A stretch of DNA of 23,871 nt from Alteromonadaceae bacterium UBA2620 (GCA_002339125.1 DDJQ01000151.1:1-23871), one strand, 5' to 3'; positions 1 through 8,501 are shown, counted from the first letter of the stretch. The notes: generated by a model not told the origin, from the letters alone. A program made the numbers and translations.

Positions 1-294
1 CCTGAATTTGATGCGGAATGTCGGAATCAAATTTGTTTGCAAAACATTTCGATTTCACGATTCTTTTTGTGCGCGTTTGGTTTAGTGATTTGCCTTATAG
101 GTAGCATCGGGTAAATACTTTTTGCTATGCACATAATGATTACCGCTGCTAAACAAAATCTGTTTACCGCATCTACCAGTGGCTGACCCATTGAATGCAT
201 AAACCGCCTGAACGGCTTTGGTTTCAATTAAATGTGGGTGTCCTATTTGGTTTTTATCGAAACGACATTAAGGTTGTTTGCTATCCAAAGTGGT
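1..294. other. Unassigned AT-rich stretch downstream of the chimeric S10-antitoxin gene
   Basis: I recognise no gene here. On the minus strand a frame is open from a stop at 268-270 down to a stop at 82-84. It would encode about 61 residues ending in YLPDATYKANH, but it has no ATG, GTG or TTG near its 5' end, so it is either a gene remnant or chance. A second minus frame at 27-227 has a TTG start and no convincing ribosome binding site. Near the left edge AATTTGAT (5-12) and ATCAAATT (26-33) form an inverted repeat around two copies of GGAAT. An antitoxin gene of the Xre/MbcA class is often followed by a RES-type toxin gene, but I see no RES motif in these 294 bases. Confidence 0.35.
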
Positions 295-927
295 TTACTC
301 AAAACCGCCAAGGTCTTTTGACTTAACAAATTGCATGAGTGATTCGACACCCTGAGCACCGTACTCACGAATAACATCAGCAGGTACTTTACTACCGAAT
401 CCAACCAAGGGTTTAGATGTGAACCATGACCAAGCTTCTGTTGAAGAGTCAAACCAAGGTTCAACTCTTTCGAAGACCTCAATGACAGCCCTTAAACGGA
501 CAGTAGCGGCTTCATCAACGCTCCCGCTCAAGTCGTTCAACGAGACACCAGTATACGCGCAAAAGACCTCGTCATCAATGTTCAGGATAACCGGACCGGT
601 ATAGGCAATGTGCATCCACACCGAGGCAGAGCCTGGTCCGCCATTAAAGCTTATAACCAGCGGGCGGGTGCTGTCGTCTTTAATATCACTGCGCTTGTAA
701 TAGGTATAATGCAAGGCGGCCACTGCTTCACCTTCGTCGTTCCAAACCGGTTGGGTTCCGGTAGTGGCAGTGTAGTTTACCCTGTCACCGTTAATAGTCG
801 TTTTATGTTCGGTTACTACGGTACTATCGGGCTCGATGGCGCGGCCGTAATCTTCAGCATGGCCATACGGCGATGCCAGCAGTGTAATTCCCACCGTCAG
901 CGTGAGTAGTGATTTGATGAGTGTCAT
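295..927 (-). pseudogene. Chimeric ORF: truncated S10 serine carboxypeptidase N-terminus joined to an Xre/MbcA/ParS-type antitoxin C-terminus
   Basis: I take the ATG at 927 as the start because AAAGAGAG lies just upstream. An ATG further upstream at 966 lacks a ribosome binding site. The product is 210 residues. Residues 1-24 look like a Sec signal peptide (MTLIKSLLTLTVG, then YGHA). The region up to about residue 112 matches the N-terminus of bacterial S10 carboxypeptidases, including the oxyanion-loop segment FNGGPGSASVW. Such enzymes are usually near 500 residues, and the parts with the catalytic Ser, Asp and His are absent. From about residue 112-121 the sequence changes to a pattern typical of the DUF2384 antitoxin domain: RLRAVIEVFERVEPWF, PLVGFG, a VIREYGAQGVESL helix and a GGFE end. 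The antitoxin's own N-terminal half is missing. With the signal peptide the antitoxin part would be exported, so function is doubtful. Domain identities come from motif memory, not from a search. Confidence 0.7.
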
Positions 928-1057
928 TAGTGCTCTCTTTTTTATTGTCGTGTCACTTATCATCATGGCACAAAAAAAGGAGCAGGTTGAGTGTTGTCAG
1001 GGCATTCTGCCGGATCCCGGCGATAGTTGGCTGCTAAGCTGAACAGCCATTGGGTAG

Positions 1058-1089
1058 GTGGTGATACAAGTCGACACTTGTATCACCAC
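1058..1089. terminator. Perfect 13-bp inverted repeat between prsT and the chimeric gene, possible terminator or operator
   Basis: GTGGTGATACAAG (1058-1070) and CTTGTATCACCAC (1077-1089) are exact reverse complements around the six-base loop TCGACA. The stem begins 8 bases past the prsT stop codon, where a terminator would sit. It lacks a run of T on the minus-strand exit side, so it is not a textbook intrinsic terminator. It could instead limit 3' exonuclease decay or bind a dimeric protein. Confidence 0.45.
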
Positions 1090-1097
1090 AATAAAGC

Positions 1098-3872
1098 TTA
1101 AAGGTTATATTGCTGTTCCAGCTCGGCTACGCGGGCTTTGGAATCGGCCGCATCAAAAATGCGATCGGCCAGACGGCGTTTAGCCAGCGGAGTTAAGTCC
1201 ATTTTCAACAACAGCTCAACGTAATTAAGGTAGATTTCATCACTGCGTACCTGTTCTGACATTACACTGTCGTAAATCGCTTTCGCGTCTTCGGTTTCGC
1301 CTTTATCAATTAATACCTGGGCAAGGGTGTCGGCAATCTCCGGCGCCTGAGGTACTATCTCGAGCGCTTGTCTGGCATGCTCTTCGGCAGCATCCAGCAT
1401 GCCTTCCTGATGTTCAAGGTAGGCCAGGTTATTGAGTGCGATGGCATTTTCCGGTTGTTTTTCGGCAAGCTGACGATACACGTTGATAGCCTCGCTGCGA
1501 TCCCGCTGAATGAGGCGCTCTGCGTACAGCAACATAGCCTGGGTGTTGTCAGGATTGTTTTCTCTGAATGCCGTAACCAACTCAAAAGCCTTATCCGGCT
1601 GGTCAGCCATTTCGTGGGCAGCCATGGCTAACAGCAGGTTGCGGGTATTCGGAATGGCCTCATAAGCTGCCAGCGCATTGGGAATGGCTGCTGTTGGATT
1701 ATCCCGGTAAAGCTGTAACCGTGCTCTGATCCCCCTAACGTAAGGCAACTGCTTTTCCTGCTCCGACAGTTGGTTAAGGATGGCTTCGGTTTGCGAAATT
1801 TGTCGTAACATGGCATGAAAATGCGCTTTGACTATTTCAATTTGCCGGTCCGGGCGTTTTTCTAAAAAGCCGGCGGTTAGCTCCACGCCATTCTGGAAGC
1901 GGCTTTGCAAATCAAGGATCATAGCCATCCCCAGCACAGCGGTTTTATGATTTGGCTGTTCATTCAGCCATGCCTCGTAATGCGCTTTCGCTTCGTTTAT
2001 CCGCGACCCCGCCAGCAATAACCGGCCTCTGGTATCCCAGTATAAATCGGGCGTATCGTCGTTAAGCTTGACCTGCTCAATAAGCTCAATACCATCCGCA
2101 ACCCGTTTTTCGGCCAGATAGACTCTGGCCAGAATGGTTTTTGGTACATCGTCGTCCGGGTGACGGGCAACCACTTCCTGAATGGTATTCACCGCTTCGT
2201 TGGCTTTGTCGGTTTGCTTTTGCACAATGTAAAGTAGCGCCAGCGATGCCTGATCGGTTGGGTCGATAGTGAGCGCCTGATTAATAGCATCCAGCGCCTG
2301 CTGTGGCTGTTTTTGCACCATGGCCAGCGAGACCCGCTGAATTTTAGCTTTTATGCTGTTGCTGTCTAATGCCTCAGCTTTGGTAATGGCGGCCTCGGCG
2401 GCCTCGTAGTTTTGCTGAGCAAGGTAAACCTGCCCTTTCACCAGCCAGGGCTGAGCATTTTGCGGTTCGGCTTTCTGCCAGTTTTCTGCCACTTCCAGCG
2501 CTTTATCGAACTGCCTGGTAGCAATGTAGGCATTGGCCAGTGTTTGCTGGCCCATAGTGAGTTCTGGTGCACGCTCTACTGCAGCTTCCAGATTAACCAG
2601 ACCTTCGGCATCGTTAATCGACAGCTGTAATACCCCGATACGGGTTAAGTCTTCTGCCGAGGTAGCAATAGGCACCGACTTTTCAATCATCGCCTTAGCG
2701 TCGACCACGTTACCGCTTTGCAGTAACTGATACCCGGCTTTGGAAAACAGCATGGCATCATTTTCGGCTTCGCCATCGACTCTGGCCAGGATATCGGTCG
2801 CTTCTTCATTTTTGCCCTGTTGCAGCAAGCTGTTTGCCAGCATCCGCAGTGCCGCATGAGACGGTGGTAAGTCGGAGGCAATCATCGACAGATGGCGTGT
2901 GGTGGCAGCATAGTCTTCAAGCTGATAAGCACTGAAGCCGGCTAACAAACGGGCCAACGGATCATTGCGGCCATTCTGAATTGCCGTTTCGAGGTGCTTA
3001 AGGGCAACACTGAAATTACCTTCACGCGCTTCAATGACGCCTTTAAACTGGTTGAGCAAAGGGTTGGTAGCGCTTTTCTCCAGCAGATCATCCACTAACG
3101 GCGCGGCGTCTGCAAATCGCTTGGCATCCATCAGGATAGCGGTGAGAATAAATTTGGTTTCGGTATCATCCGGCGCCACATCCAGGTAAGCATCATAAGC
3201 AGTAACGGCAGCGTCCAGATTACGTAAGTACATATTCAGCCGTGCTTGTTGCATCAACACGTCTTTGTTCAGCGGCGCCTGTTTGTGCAGGGTATTGATG
3301 GCTTGTAATGCGCCTTCATAATCGTCGTCGAGAACCTTACCGAGCGCCAGCGATAGTCCCTTGTACACGCTCAATGTATCTATTTTTGCAATATCGTCAA
3401 GCAGGACCCGGGCTTCTTTGGTTTTTTCCAATCGCAGCAGGGCTTCCAGTTTGTAGTAGGTTACCTCGGCCCGTTTAACCGGCGTCAGACCATCCACGTT
3501 GTGGTTAATCTCTGACAAGGCGACTTCTGAATTGGTTTCCTGATAAGCCCGGGTGATCAATGGCAGCACTTCGCTGACCTCATAGCCAAGATCCAAGGCC
3601 CGGTTGAGCTCTTTTTCCGCGGCTGCAAAGTCTTTTTGTTGCAGATAGAGCTGGCCAAGTTCAAACCGTGCGTTGGGATCCTCCGGGTCTTTTTGAATGG
3701 CGCTTTTATATTCGATAATGGCCGACGGGTTATCCTTCGCCTCAACAAACTGGCGTGCTGCGAGCATGTGTTCTTCACTGGTTTTCTGACCGCAGCCGGT
3801 CAGTGACAGGCTGGAAATTCCCAGCATTACAGCAGCTAACACCGCGTTACGATTAAATGACTTTCTTTTCAT
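1098..3872 (-). CDS. prsT: PrsT-like PEP-CTERM system TPR-repeat lipoprotein
   Basis: This 924-residue protein starts with a lipoprotein signal peptide: basic MKRK, a hydrophobic stretch and the lipobox LTGC, with the lipidated Cys at residue 27. The rest is a long array of tetratricopeptide-like helical hairpins, shown by repeated A..Y..A/L...P....A patterns such as PNARFELGQLYLQQKDFAAA and PENAIALNNLAYLEHQEGML. Length and the ARQFVEAKDNPSAIIEYKSA opening fit the PEP-CTERM system TPR lipoprotein family, which accompanies exosortase and exopolysaccharide loci. The family is thought to act as an envelope scaffold, and its exact role is unclear. AAGGT lies seven bases before the ATG. No exosortase, PrsK/PrsR or polysaccharide gene is present in the window, so here it stands apart from its usual partners. 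It is transcribed divergently from deaD. A generic large TPR lipoprotein is the main alternative. Confidence 0.8.
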   Translation of the reverse strand: MKRKSFNRNAVLAAVMLGISSLSLTGCGQKTSEEHMLAARQFVEAKDNPSAIIEYKSAIQKDPEDPNARFELGQLYLQQKDFAAAEKELNRALDLGYEVSEVLPLITRAYQETNSEVALSEINHNVDGLTPVKRAEVTYYKLEALLRLEKTKEARVLLDDIAKIDTLSVYKGLSLALGKVLDDDYEGALQAINTLHKQAPLNKDVLMQQARLNMYLRNLDAAVTAYDAYLDVAPDDTETKFILTAILMDAKRFADAAPLVDDLLEKSATNPLLNQFKGVIEAREGNFSVALKHLETAIQNGRNDPLARLLAGFSAYQLEDYAATTRHLSMIASDLPPSHAALRMLANSLLQQGKNEEATDILARVDGEAENDAMLFSKAGYQLLQSGNVVDAKAMIEKSVPIATSAEDLTRIGVLQLSINDAEGLVNLEAAVERAPELTMGQQTLANAYIATRQFDKALEVAENWQKAEPQNAQPWLVKGQVYLAQQNYEAAEAAITKAEALDSNSIKAKIQRVSLAMVQKQPQQALDAINQALTIDPTDQASLALLYIVQKQTDKANEAVNTIQEVVARHPDDDVPKTILARVYLAEKRVADGIELIEQVKLNDDTPDLYWDTRGRLLLAGSRINEAKAHYEAWLNEQPNHKTAVLGMAMILDLQSRFQNGVELTAGFLEKRPDRQIEIVKAHFHAMLRQISQTEAILNQLSEQEKQLPYVRGIRARLQLYRDNPTAAIPNALAAYEAIPNTRNLLLAMAAHEMADQPDKAFELVTAFRENNPDNTQAMLLYAERLIQRDRSEAINVYRQLAEKQPENAIALNNLAYLEHQEGMLDAAEEHARQALEIVPQAPEIADTLAQVLIDKGETEDAKAIYDSVMSEQVRSDEIYLNYVELLLKMDLTPLAKRRLADRIFDAADSKARVAELEQQYNL

Positions 3873-3961
3873 AAAGCTTACCTTGCAAATGATTCTCAGA
3901 CTTTCCGTATTGTTGCAGCGACTAATACCAATCAGACGTGGTATCCACGCTACTATTGGCC

Positions 3962-3967
3962 TATAAT
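3962..3967 (+). promoter_or_regulatory. Probable -10 element of the deaD promoter
   Basis: TATAAT is a perfect sigma-70 -10 match. Transcription would start near 3974, about 60 bases before the deaD ATG. No good -35 box precedes it; the best I see is a weak GTGGTA. The site lies inside the in-frame upstream extension that begins with GTG at 3938, which argues that the extension is not translated. Confidence 0.5.
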
Positions 3968-4033
3968 AGTGTTTTAATAATCAGCTGGCTTTTCTGCTAT
4001 GCACCATCCGAGTTATTCAGGATCCGTAATTTA

Positions 4034-5788
4034 ATGACCACAAATGTCGAACTGACCTTCACAGACCTTAATCTTCCGCAGCCTATCTTACAAGCCTTGG
4101 AGAAAGTTGGCTACGAGAAACCGTCGCCAATTCAGGCGGAAAGTATTCCGTTACTACTGAACGGACACGATCTGTTGGGTCAGGCGCAAACCGGTACCGG
4201 TAAAACGGCAGCTTTCGCGCTGCCCATGCTGGCCAATCTGGACATCGAAGGCAACTATCCGCAGTTGCTGGTACTTGCCCCGACGCGGGAGCTGGCTATT
4301 CAGGTAGCCGAGGCATTTCAGGCCTATGCCAGCTTCTCTAAAAAAATTCGCGTACTGCCGATATATGGTGGTCAGTCATACGATAACCAGATCCGCCAGT
4401 TAAAGCGTGGCGTACAGGTAGTGGTTGGTACCCCGGGCCGGGTTATCGATCACATTAAACGCGGTACACTTAAACTTGACCAGCTAAAATTTTTGGTGCT
4501 CGACGAAGCCGACGAAATGCTCCGCATGGGCTTTATCGACGACGTAGAACTCATTTTAAGTCATGCTCCGGCAGAACGTCAGACGGCATTGTTCTCAGCA
4601 ACAATGCCCGGACCAATCAAAAAAATAACCGAGCGTTATTTAAAAGATCCCAAGCATGTCAAAATCGCCTCCAAGGTAAGTACCGCCAGCACTATCCGCC
4701 AGCGTTACTGCCAGGTTGCCGGTCACCACAAGCTTGAAGCGCTGACGCGTATTATGGAAGTGGAACCCTTCGACGGTGTGATTATCTTTGTGCGCACCAA
4801 AACCGCAACACTGGAATTATCCGAGAAACTGGCCGCACGGGGTTATGATGTGGAGCCGTTGAATGGTGATATTCCGCAGAACGCCCGGGAGCGTACTGTT
4901 GATCGCCTGAAGCAAGGCAAGATTGATATTCTGGTTGCCACCGATGTAGTAGCCCGTGGTCTTGACGTAGAACGTGTTAGCCACGTAATTAACTTCGACG
5001 TACCATACGACACAGAAAGTTATGTACACCGTATCGGTCGTACCGGCCGTGCCGGAAGAACCGGTGATGCTATCCTGTTTATCTCTCACCGCGAAAAGCG
5101 CATGCTGCAATCGATCGAACGGGCGACCCGCCAAACCATCGAAGCCATGCCGATTCCGTCGATCACTGAGCTAAACGAAACGCGCCTGAGCAACTTTAAA
5201 CAAAGCATCTCAGAGGCCACCAAAGACGACAGCATTGAAAACTTGATACCAATTGTGGATATGCTGCGCGAAGAAATCGAAGCCAGCCCGGAAGTATTAC
5301 TGGCCGCACTGGTAAAAATTGCCCAGGGTGACGAGCCGTTACTGCTAAAAGAATCTGACCGTCCGGACCTGCACAGCAAGCCCCGTCGTGACCGTGACTT
5401 TGATGGTGGTAACCGCCGCGACCGTGATGGTGGCAGAGGCCGTGACGCACGCCGTAAGTCACCGCGAGACAGTCGTCGCCCGGATGAAGGCAAGCAACGC
5501 TTCCGTATCGAGGTGGGACATGTTCATGGTGTTAAGCCCGGCAATATCGTAGGCGCCATTGCTAACGAAGCCAATATCGACAGCAAGCACATTGGCGCTA
5601 TCGAGATTTATGATAATTTCAGTACCGTAGATTTACCGGAAGGTATGCCGGCAGACACCCGCCAAACCTTACAGGGTACCCGTGTTGCAGGTCAGCGATT
5701 GGCACTTCGCGAATGGTCTGATAAGCCACCAGCAAAAGGCAAAGGTAAAGGCCCTGGTGCAGGCAGAGGCAAACCTCGGGGTAAATAA
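4034..5788 (+). CDS. deaD: ATP-dependent DEAD-box RNA helicase DeaD/CsdA
   Basis: The 584-residue protein unwinds RNA and in relatives acts in 50S ribosome assembly, cold adaptation and mRNA decay. In order it has an F-x-DLNL entry and Q motif (GYEKPSPIQ), Walker A AQTGTGKT (residues 51-58), PTRELA, TPGR, DEAD (157-160), SAT (188-190), a helicase C domain with ARGLD and HRIGRTGR, an Arg/Asp-rich linker (RRDRDFDGGNRRDRD), a DbpA/CsdA-type RNA-binding domain (FRIEVGHVHGVKPGNIVGAI) and a basic tail ending KGKGPGAGRGKPRGK. I chose the ATG at 4034 because MTTNVELTFTDLNLP aligns with the E. coli DeaD start and because a consensus -10 lies upstream at 3962. A GTG at 3938 would add 32 hydrophobic residues unlike the family. 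The AGGA before the ATG is somewhat distant, at 12 bases. Confidence 0.95.
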   Translation: MTTNVELTFTDLNLPQPILQALEKVGYEKPSPIQAESIPLLLNGHDLLGQAQTGTGKTAAFALPMLANLDIEGNYPQLLVLAPTRELAIQVAEAFQAYASFSKKIRVLPIYGGQSYDNQIRQLKRGVQVVVGTPGRVIDHIKRGTLKLDQLKFLVLDEADEMLRMGFIDDVELILSHAPAERQTALFSATMPGPIKKITERYLKDPKHVKIASKVSTASTIRQRYCQVAGHHKLEALTRIMEVEPFDGVIIFVRTKTATLELSEKLAARGYDVEPLNGDIPQNARERTVDRLKQGKIDILVATDVVARGLDVERVSHVINFDVPYDTESYVHRIGRTGRAGRTGDAILFISHREKRMLQSIERATRQTIEAMPIPSITELNETRLSNFKQSISEATKDDSIENLIPIVDMLREEIEASPEVLLAALVKIAQGDEPLLLKESDRPDLHSKPRRDRDFDGGNRRDRDGGRGRDARRKSPRDSRRPDEGKQRFRIEVGHVHGVKPGNIVGAIANEANIDSKHIGAIEIYDNFSTVDLPEGMPADTRQTLQGTRVAGQRLALREWSDKPPAKGKGKGPGAGRGKPRGK

Positions 5789-5878
5789 CGTTAACGTCTA
5801 AAAAATTCTTTTTTATTCGTTTGAATAATATAAAAAACGGGGCACACTAGCTGCAATTGGAAACACTGAGAGTTTGAT

Positions 5879-7276
5879 ATGCGCTACTTCCCGTTATTTA
5901 TTGATACACAGAACCTGCCCTGCCTGATAGTGGGGGCGGGTGAAGTGGCCGCTCGAAAGCTCGAACTGCTCTTAAAAAGCGAAGCTCAGGTAACGGTAGT
6001 CGCCCCTGAAATCTGTGGTACGGTCAGGCACCTCGCCAGCTCTGCTCAGGTTTCCCTTCATCAACGTCCCTTTGAAAATTCAGATCTCGACCATGTAAGA
6101 GTAGTGTTTGTAGCTACCAGCGACGAAGCGCTAAACGCAGAAATTCATGCCGAAGCCACAGCTCGCGGCTTGCTGGTAAACGTGGTGGATAACACGCCAT
6201 TGTGCGGGTTTATTACGCCCTCGATTATTGATCGCTCTCCCATTGTCATTGCCATGAGCAGTGGTGGTCATGCGCCGGTTTTATTGCGCTATATGCGGCA
6301 GAAACTGGAATCGTTAATTCCAGCTAACATAAGCAAGCTGGGGGCTTTTTCTGAAAGGTTCCGAAATAAGGTTAAATCAACGCTTTCTTCGGTGACCGCC
6401 CGCCGTTATTTCTGGGAATCAGTGCTCGACGGCGACATCGCCGAAGAAGTCACCCAGGGCAATAATGAACGAGCTGAGCAAAAGTTTGAGTCGGCACTCG
6501 CTGCCGCTGCCGCCAATAAACAAACCGAAGGTCAGGTCTATTTAGTTGGGGCCGGGCCTGGCGATCCGGACCTACTGACCTTTCGTGCACTACGCCTGAT
6601 GCAGAAGGCCGATGTGGTGGTTTACGACCGTCTGGTATCGCCGCAAATCCTTGAACTGGTGCGCCGCGATGCCGAAAAAGTGTACGTTGGCAAAGCCAAA
6701 AGCATCCATACGGTTCCGCAGGACGATATCAATCAGCTATTGGTGAAATACGCTAAGGAAGGTAACCGGGTTGTGCGGCTTAAGGGCGGCGACCCCTTTA
6801 TCTTTGGTCGTGGTGGCGAAGAAATCCAACGCCTTATAGAAGAGGGCATTTCTTTTCAGGTGGTGCCTGGGATTACCGCTGCTGCCGGCGCAGGTAGTTA
6901 CGCAGGCATTCCGCTCACGCACCGCGATCACGCGCAGTCTGTGGTATTTGCCACCGGCCACTTAAAGAACAACACCATCGATTTAAACTGGCCTTCGCTG
7001 GCGCAGCCAAATCAGACCGCGGTGTTTTATATGGGGCTCACCGGCTTACCGATTATTTGTGAACAACTCATAAAACATGGTTTGCCGCCATCTACGCCCA
7101 TCGCTCTGGTGCAATCGGCAACCACCCACCAGCAAAAAGTGATCACCGGTACATTAGCCGATATGCCCGACCACCCACAGTTAGGTGAAATAAAACCACC
7201 AGCGCTTATTATCGTGGGCGGCGTGGTGAGCCTGCATAAACAACTTAACTGGTTTGAAGCGGGCCAGTCTGCTTAG
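5879..7276 (+). CDS. cysG: Siroheme synthase CysG (precorrin-2 dehydrogenase/ferrochelatase + uroporphyrinogen-III methyltransferase)
   Basis: The 465-residue bifunctional enzyme makes siroheme from uroporphyrinogen III for sulfite and nitrite reductases. The N-terminal part (about 1-210) has the NAD-binding loop CLIVGAGEVAARK. It also has NVVD with Asp104, equivalent to the catalytic Asp of enterobacterial CysG, and MSSGG with Ser128 at the position phosphorylated in Salmonella. The C-terminal SUMT domain (from about 218) has VYLVGAGPGDPDLLT, VVYDRLVS, RLKGGDPFIFGRGGEE, the SGIP-like AGIPLTHRD, VFYMGL and ALIIVGGVV. The length matches E. coli CysG (457). GAGAG precedes the ATG with good spacing. 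The 90-base gap after deaD is AT-rich and could hold a promoter, so the two need not be cotranscribed. No sulfate or nitrite assimilation gene is adjacent. Confidence 0.96.
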   Translation: MRYFPLFIDTQNLPCLIVGAGEVAARKLELLLKSEAQVTVVAPEICGTVRHLASSAQVSLHQRPFENSDLDHVRVVFVATSDEALNAEIHAEATARGLLVNVVDNTPLCGFITPSIIDRSPIVIAMSSGGHAPVLLRYMRQKLESLIPANISKLGAFSERFRNKVKSTLSSVTARRYFWESVLDGDIAEEVTQGNNERAEQKFESALAAAAANKQTEGQVYLVGAGPGDPDLLTFRALRLMQKADVVVYDRLVSPQILELVRRDAEKVYVGKAKSIHTVPQDDINQLLVKYAKEGNRVVRLKGGDPFIFGRGGEEIQRLIEEGISFQVVPGITAAAGAGSYAGIPLTHRDHAQSVVFATGHLKNNTIDLNWPSLAQPNQTAVFYMGLTGLPIICEQLIKHGLPPSTPIALVQSATTHQQKVITGTLADMPDHPQLGEIKPPALIIVGGVVSLHKQLNWFEAGQSA

Positions 7277-7337
7277 GCTGTCCGTTAGCTGAAAAATTGC
7301 GCTACACTTAAAAGATGACTCGGTTAAGTTGCGCGCA

Positions 7338-8312
7338 ATGAAATATCTCAGCTTTATTGGTTGCTGCTACCTGCTTTGCAGCTTGCTCAATGTTGCCCTG
7401 GCAGAGCAAACCGCTTATCTCCGTTCAGCCACAGCAGAGGGAACCCAGTACACCTTTGCCTGGCTCGATCACGATAGCAGACCCCGTAAAATTTCATTTT
7501 TACTGCCCGATGCCAGCAGCCGGCACTTACCTGTTCAGCAGGTTAACTACAATCCTCAACTGGCACTCAGGGCAGTCGAGATAGAGTTGCTCAAAGCTGC
7601 GCGGGATATTGATCCCCGGGAGGCTCGTTTTAAACTGATTAACCGGCATGATTCACTGGCGTTCAGCTTAAGCGGTAAAAATGAAAAACGCCTGGACGAG
7701 CTGACCACTGAGTTAAAGGAAACCCAGGAGACGGCCCTGAATGACTACTTAACCGAACGGTACTTTCAGCATTACCAAACGCCTCTGTTACAAAAAGCAA
7801 TTAAACCCAATCACATACGCTACATTGAAGAAAGCACGCTGCCGCTGATCCCGTTAGCCCAGTCGCTGTATGATATTGTTGATGAGCAATCCAATGCGCG
7901 CTCTTACCTTAATTTGCTGCTTAGCTGGGCACAGACCATCCCCTACGATGAGCTGACTAACCGGGTTTCCAGCAACGGCTCAGGTTTTTCGCCGCCGCTG
8001 GCGGTGCTCAATCAGAATCTTGGTGATTGCGACAGTAAGTCAGTACTTACTGCGTCTCTAATAAGAGCATTCCTGCCAAACAACTCTATGCGACTCGTGC
8101 TGTTACGCAACCATGCTTTACTGGCCATCGCCATGACACCACTCACAAAAGACACCACGATGATGATAGACGGCATGCCGTTTATTCTGCTCGACCCTAC
8201 CGGTCCGGCACAGATGAAACTCGGCGAAGTCAGTAAATCTACCAAGCAGGCAATAGCCTCTCAACAGTACACACTTGAAGTTATTCCGCCCGCAGCAGCT
8301 AGGCAACAGTAG
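7338..8312 (+). CDS. Secreted transglutaminase-like (papain-fold) protein
   Basis: The protein is 324 residues from the ATG at 7338; a TTG nine bases upstream is a weaker alternative. Residues 1-22 form a signal peptide (YLSFIGCCYLLCSLL, then VALA), so it should be periplasmic. The second half has the pattern of a transglutaminase-like cysteine protease fold: GDCDSKS with Cys231, RNHALLAI with His259 and LLDPTGP with Asp286, in the order and spacing of a Cys-His-Asp triad. The first half (about 25-165) is a polar, partly helical region I cannot assign. The natural substrate cannot be told; relatives include proteases, peptidases and non-catalytic scaffolds. It lies 61 bases after cysG and about 200 bases before the multihaem cytochrome, on the same strand. 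Shared function with either neighbour is not shown by the sequence. Confidence 0.7.
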   Translation: MKYLSFIGCCYLLCSLLNVALAEQTAYLRSATAEGTQYTFAWLDHDSRPRKISFLLPDASSRHLPVQQVNYNPQLALRAVEIELLKAARDIDPREARFKLINRHDSLAFSLSGKNEKRLDELTTELKETQETALNDYLTERYFQHYQTPLLQKAIKPNHIRYIEESTLPLIPLAQSLYDIVDEQSNARSYLNLLLSWAQTIPYDELTNRVSSNGSGFSPPLAVLNQNLGDCDSKSVLTASLIRAFLPNNSMRLVLLRNHALLAIAMTPLTKDTTMMIDGMPFILLDPTGPAQMKLGEVSKSTKQAIASQQYTLEVIPPAAARQQ

Positions 8313-8441
8313 GCTGGTAATTTAATCCCGATTAAAAACAGAGATATTAACGAACGTAAAAACTATTTTGCCAGTGCTCACCCGAACATCAGAGCAAAGA
8401 CTACTACGTTAAAATAGCGCACGCAGCCAGTATCAAACCAG

Positions 8442-8469
8442 TTGAAAATCAGCTTGATAAATGTAATAA
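8442..8469 (+). promoter_or_regulatory. Weak candidate promoter for the multihaem cytochrome gene
   Basis: TTGAAA (8442-8447) and TAATAA preceded by TG (8464-8469) are 16 bases apart. That is a fair -35 with a poor, possibly extended, -10. Transcription would begin about 35 bases before the proposed ATT start. The rest of the 199-base gap before the gene shows no other clear signal. Confidence 0.25.
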
Positions 8470-8501
8470 AGTCTTCCCGTTTGTGTCCAGAGTAAGCTCC
8501 C

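Noticed and set aside
228..300. Possible integron attC site after the antitoxin-like end
   Set aside because: I searched for the paired core sites (RYYYAAC and GTTRRRY) and a matching imperfect palindrome and did not find them in the right order.
419..909. Plus-strand frames opposite the chimeric gene
   Set aside because: They lack ribosome binding sites and recognisable domains and mirror the coding pattern of the minus strand.
3873..3937. Sigma-54 (-24/-12) promoter for prsT, expected if controlled by a PrsR-type regulator
   Set aside because: A TTGGTATTAGTCGCTGCAAC-like stretch looks similar, but the GG-to-GC spacing is not the required ten bases.
3938..4033. GTG-initiated 32-residue N-terminal extension of DeaD
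   Set aside because: A perfect TATAAT lies inside it, the residues have no family match, and the ATG at 4034 aligns with the known DeaD start.
8448..8470. FNR-type box before the cytochrome gene
   Set aside because: Only one half site (TTGAT) is present; the second half does not match ATCAA.
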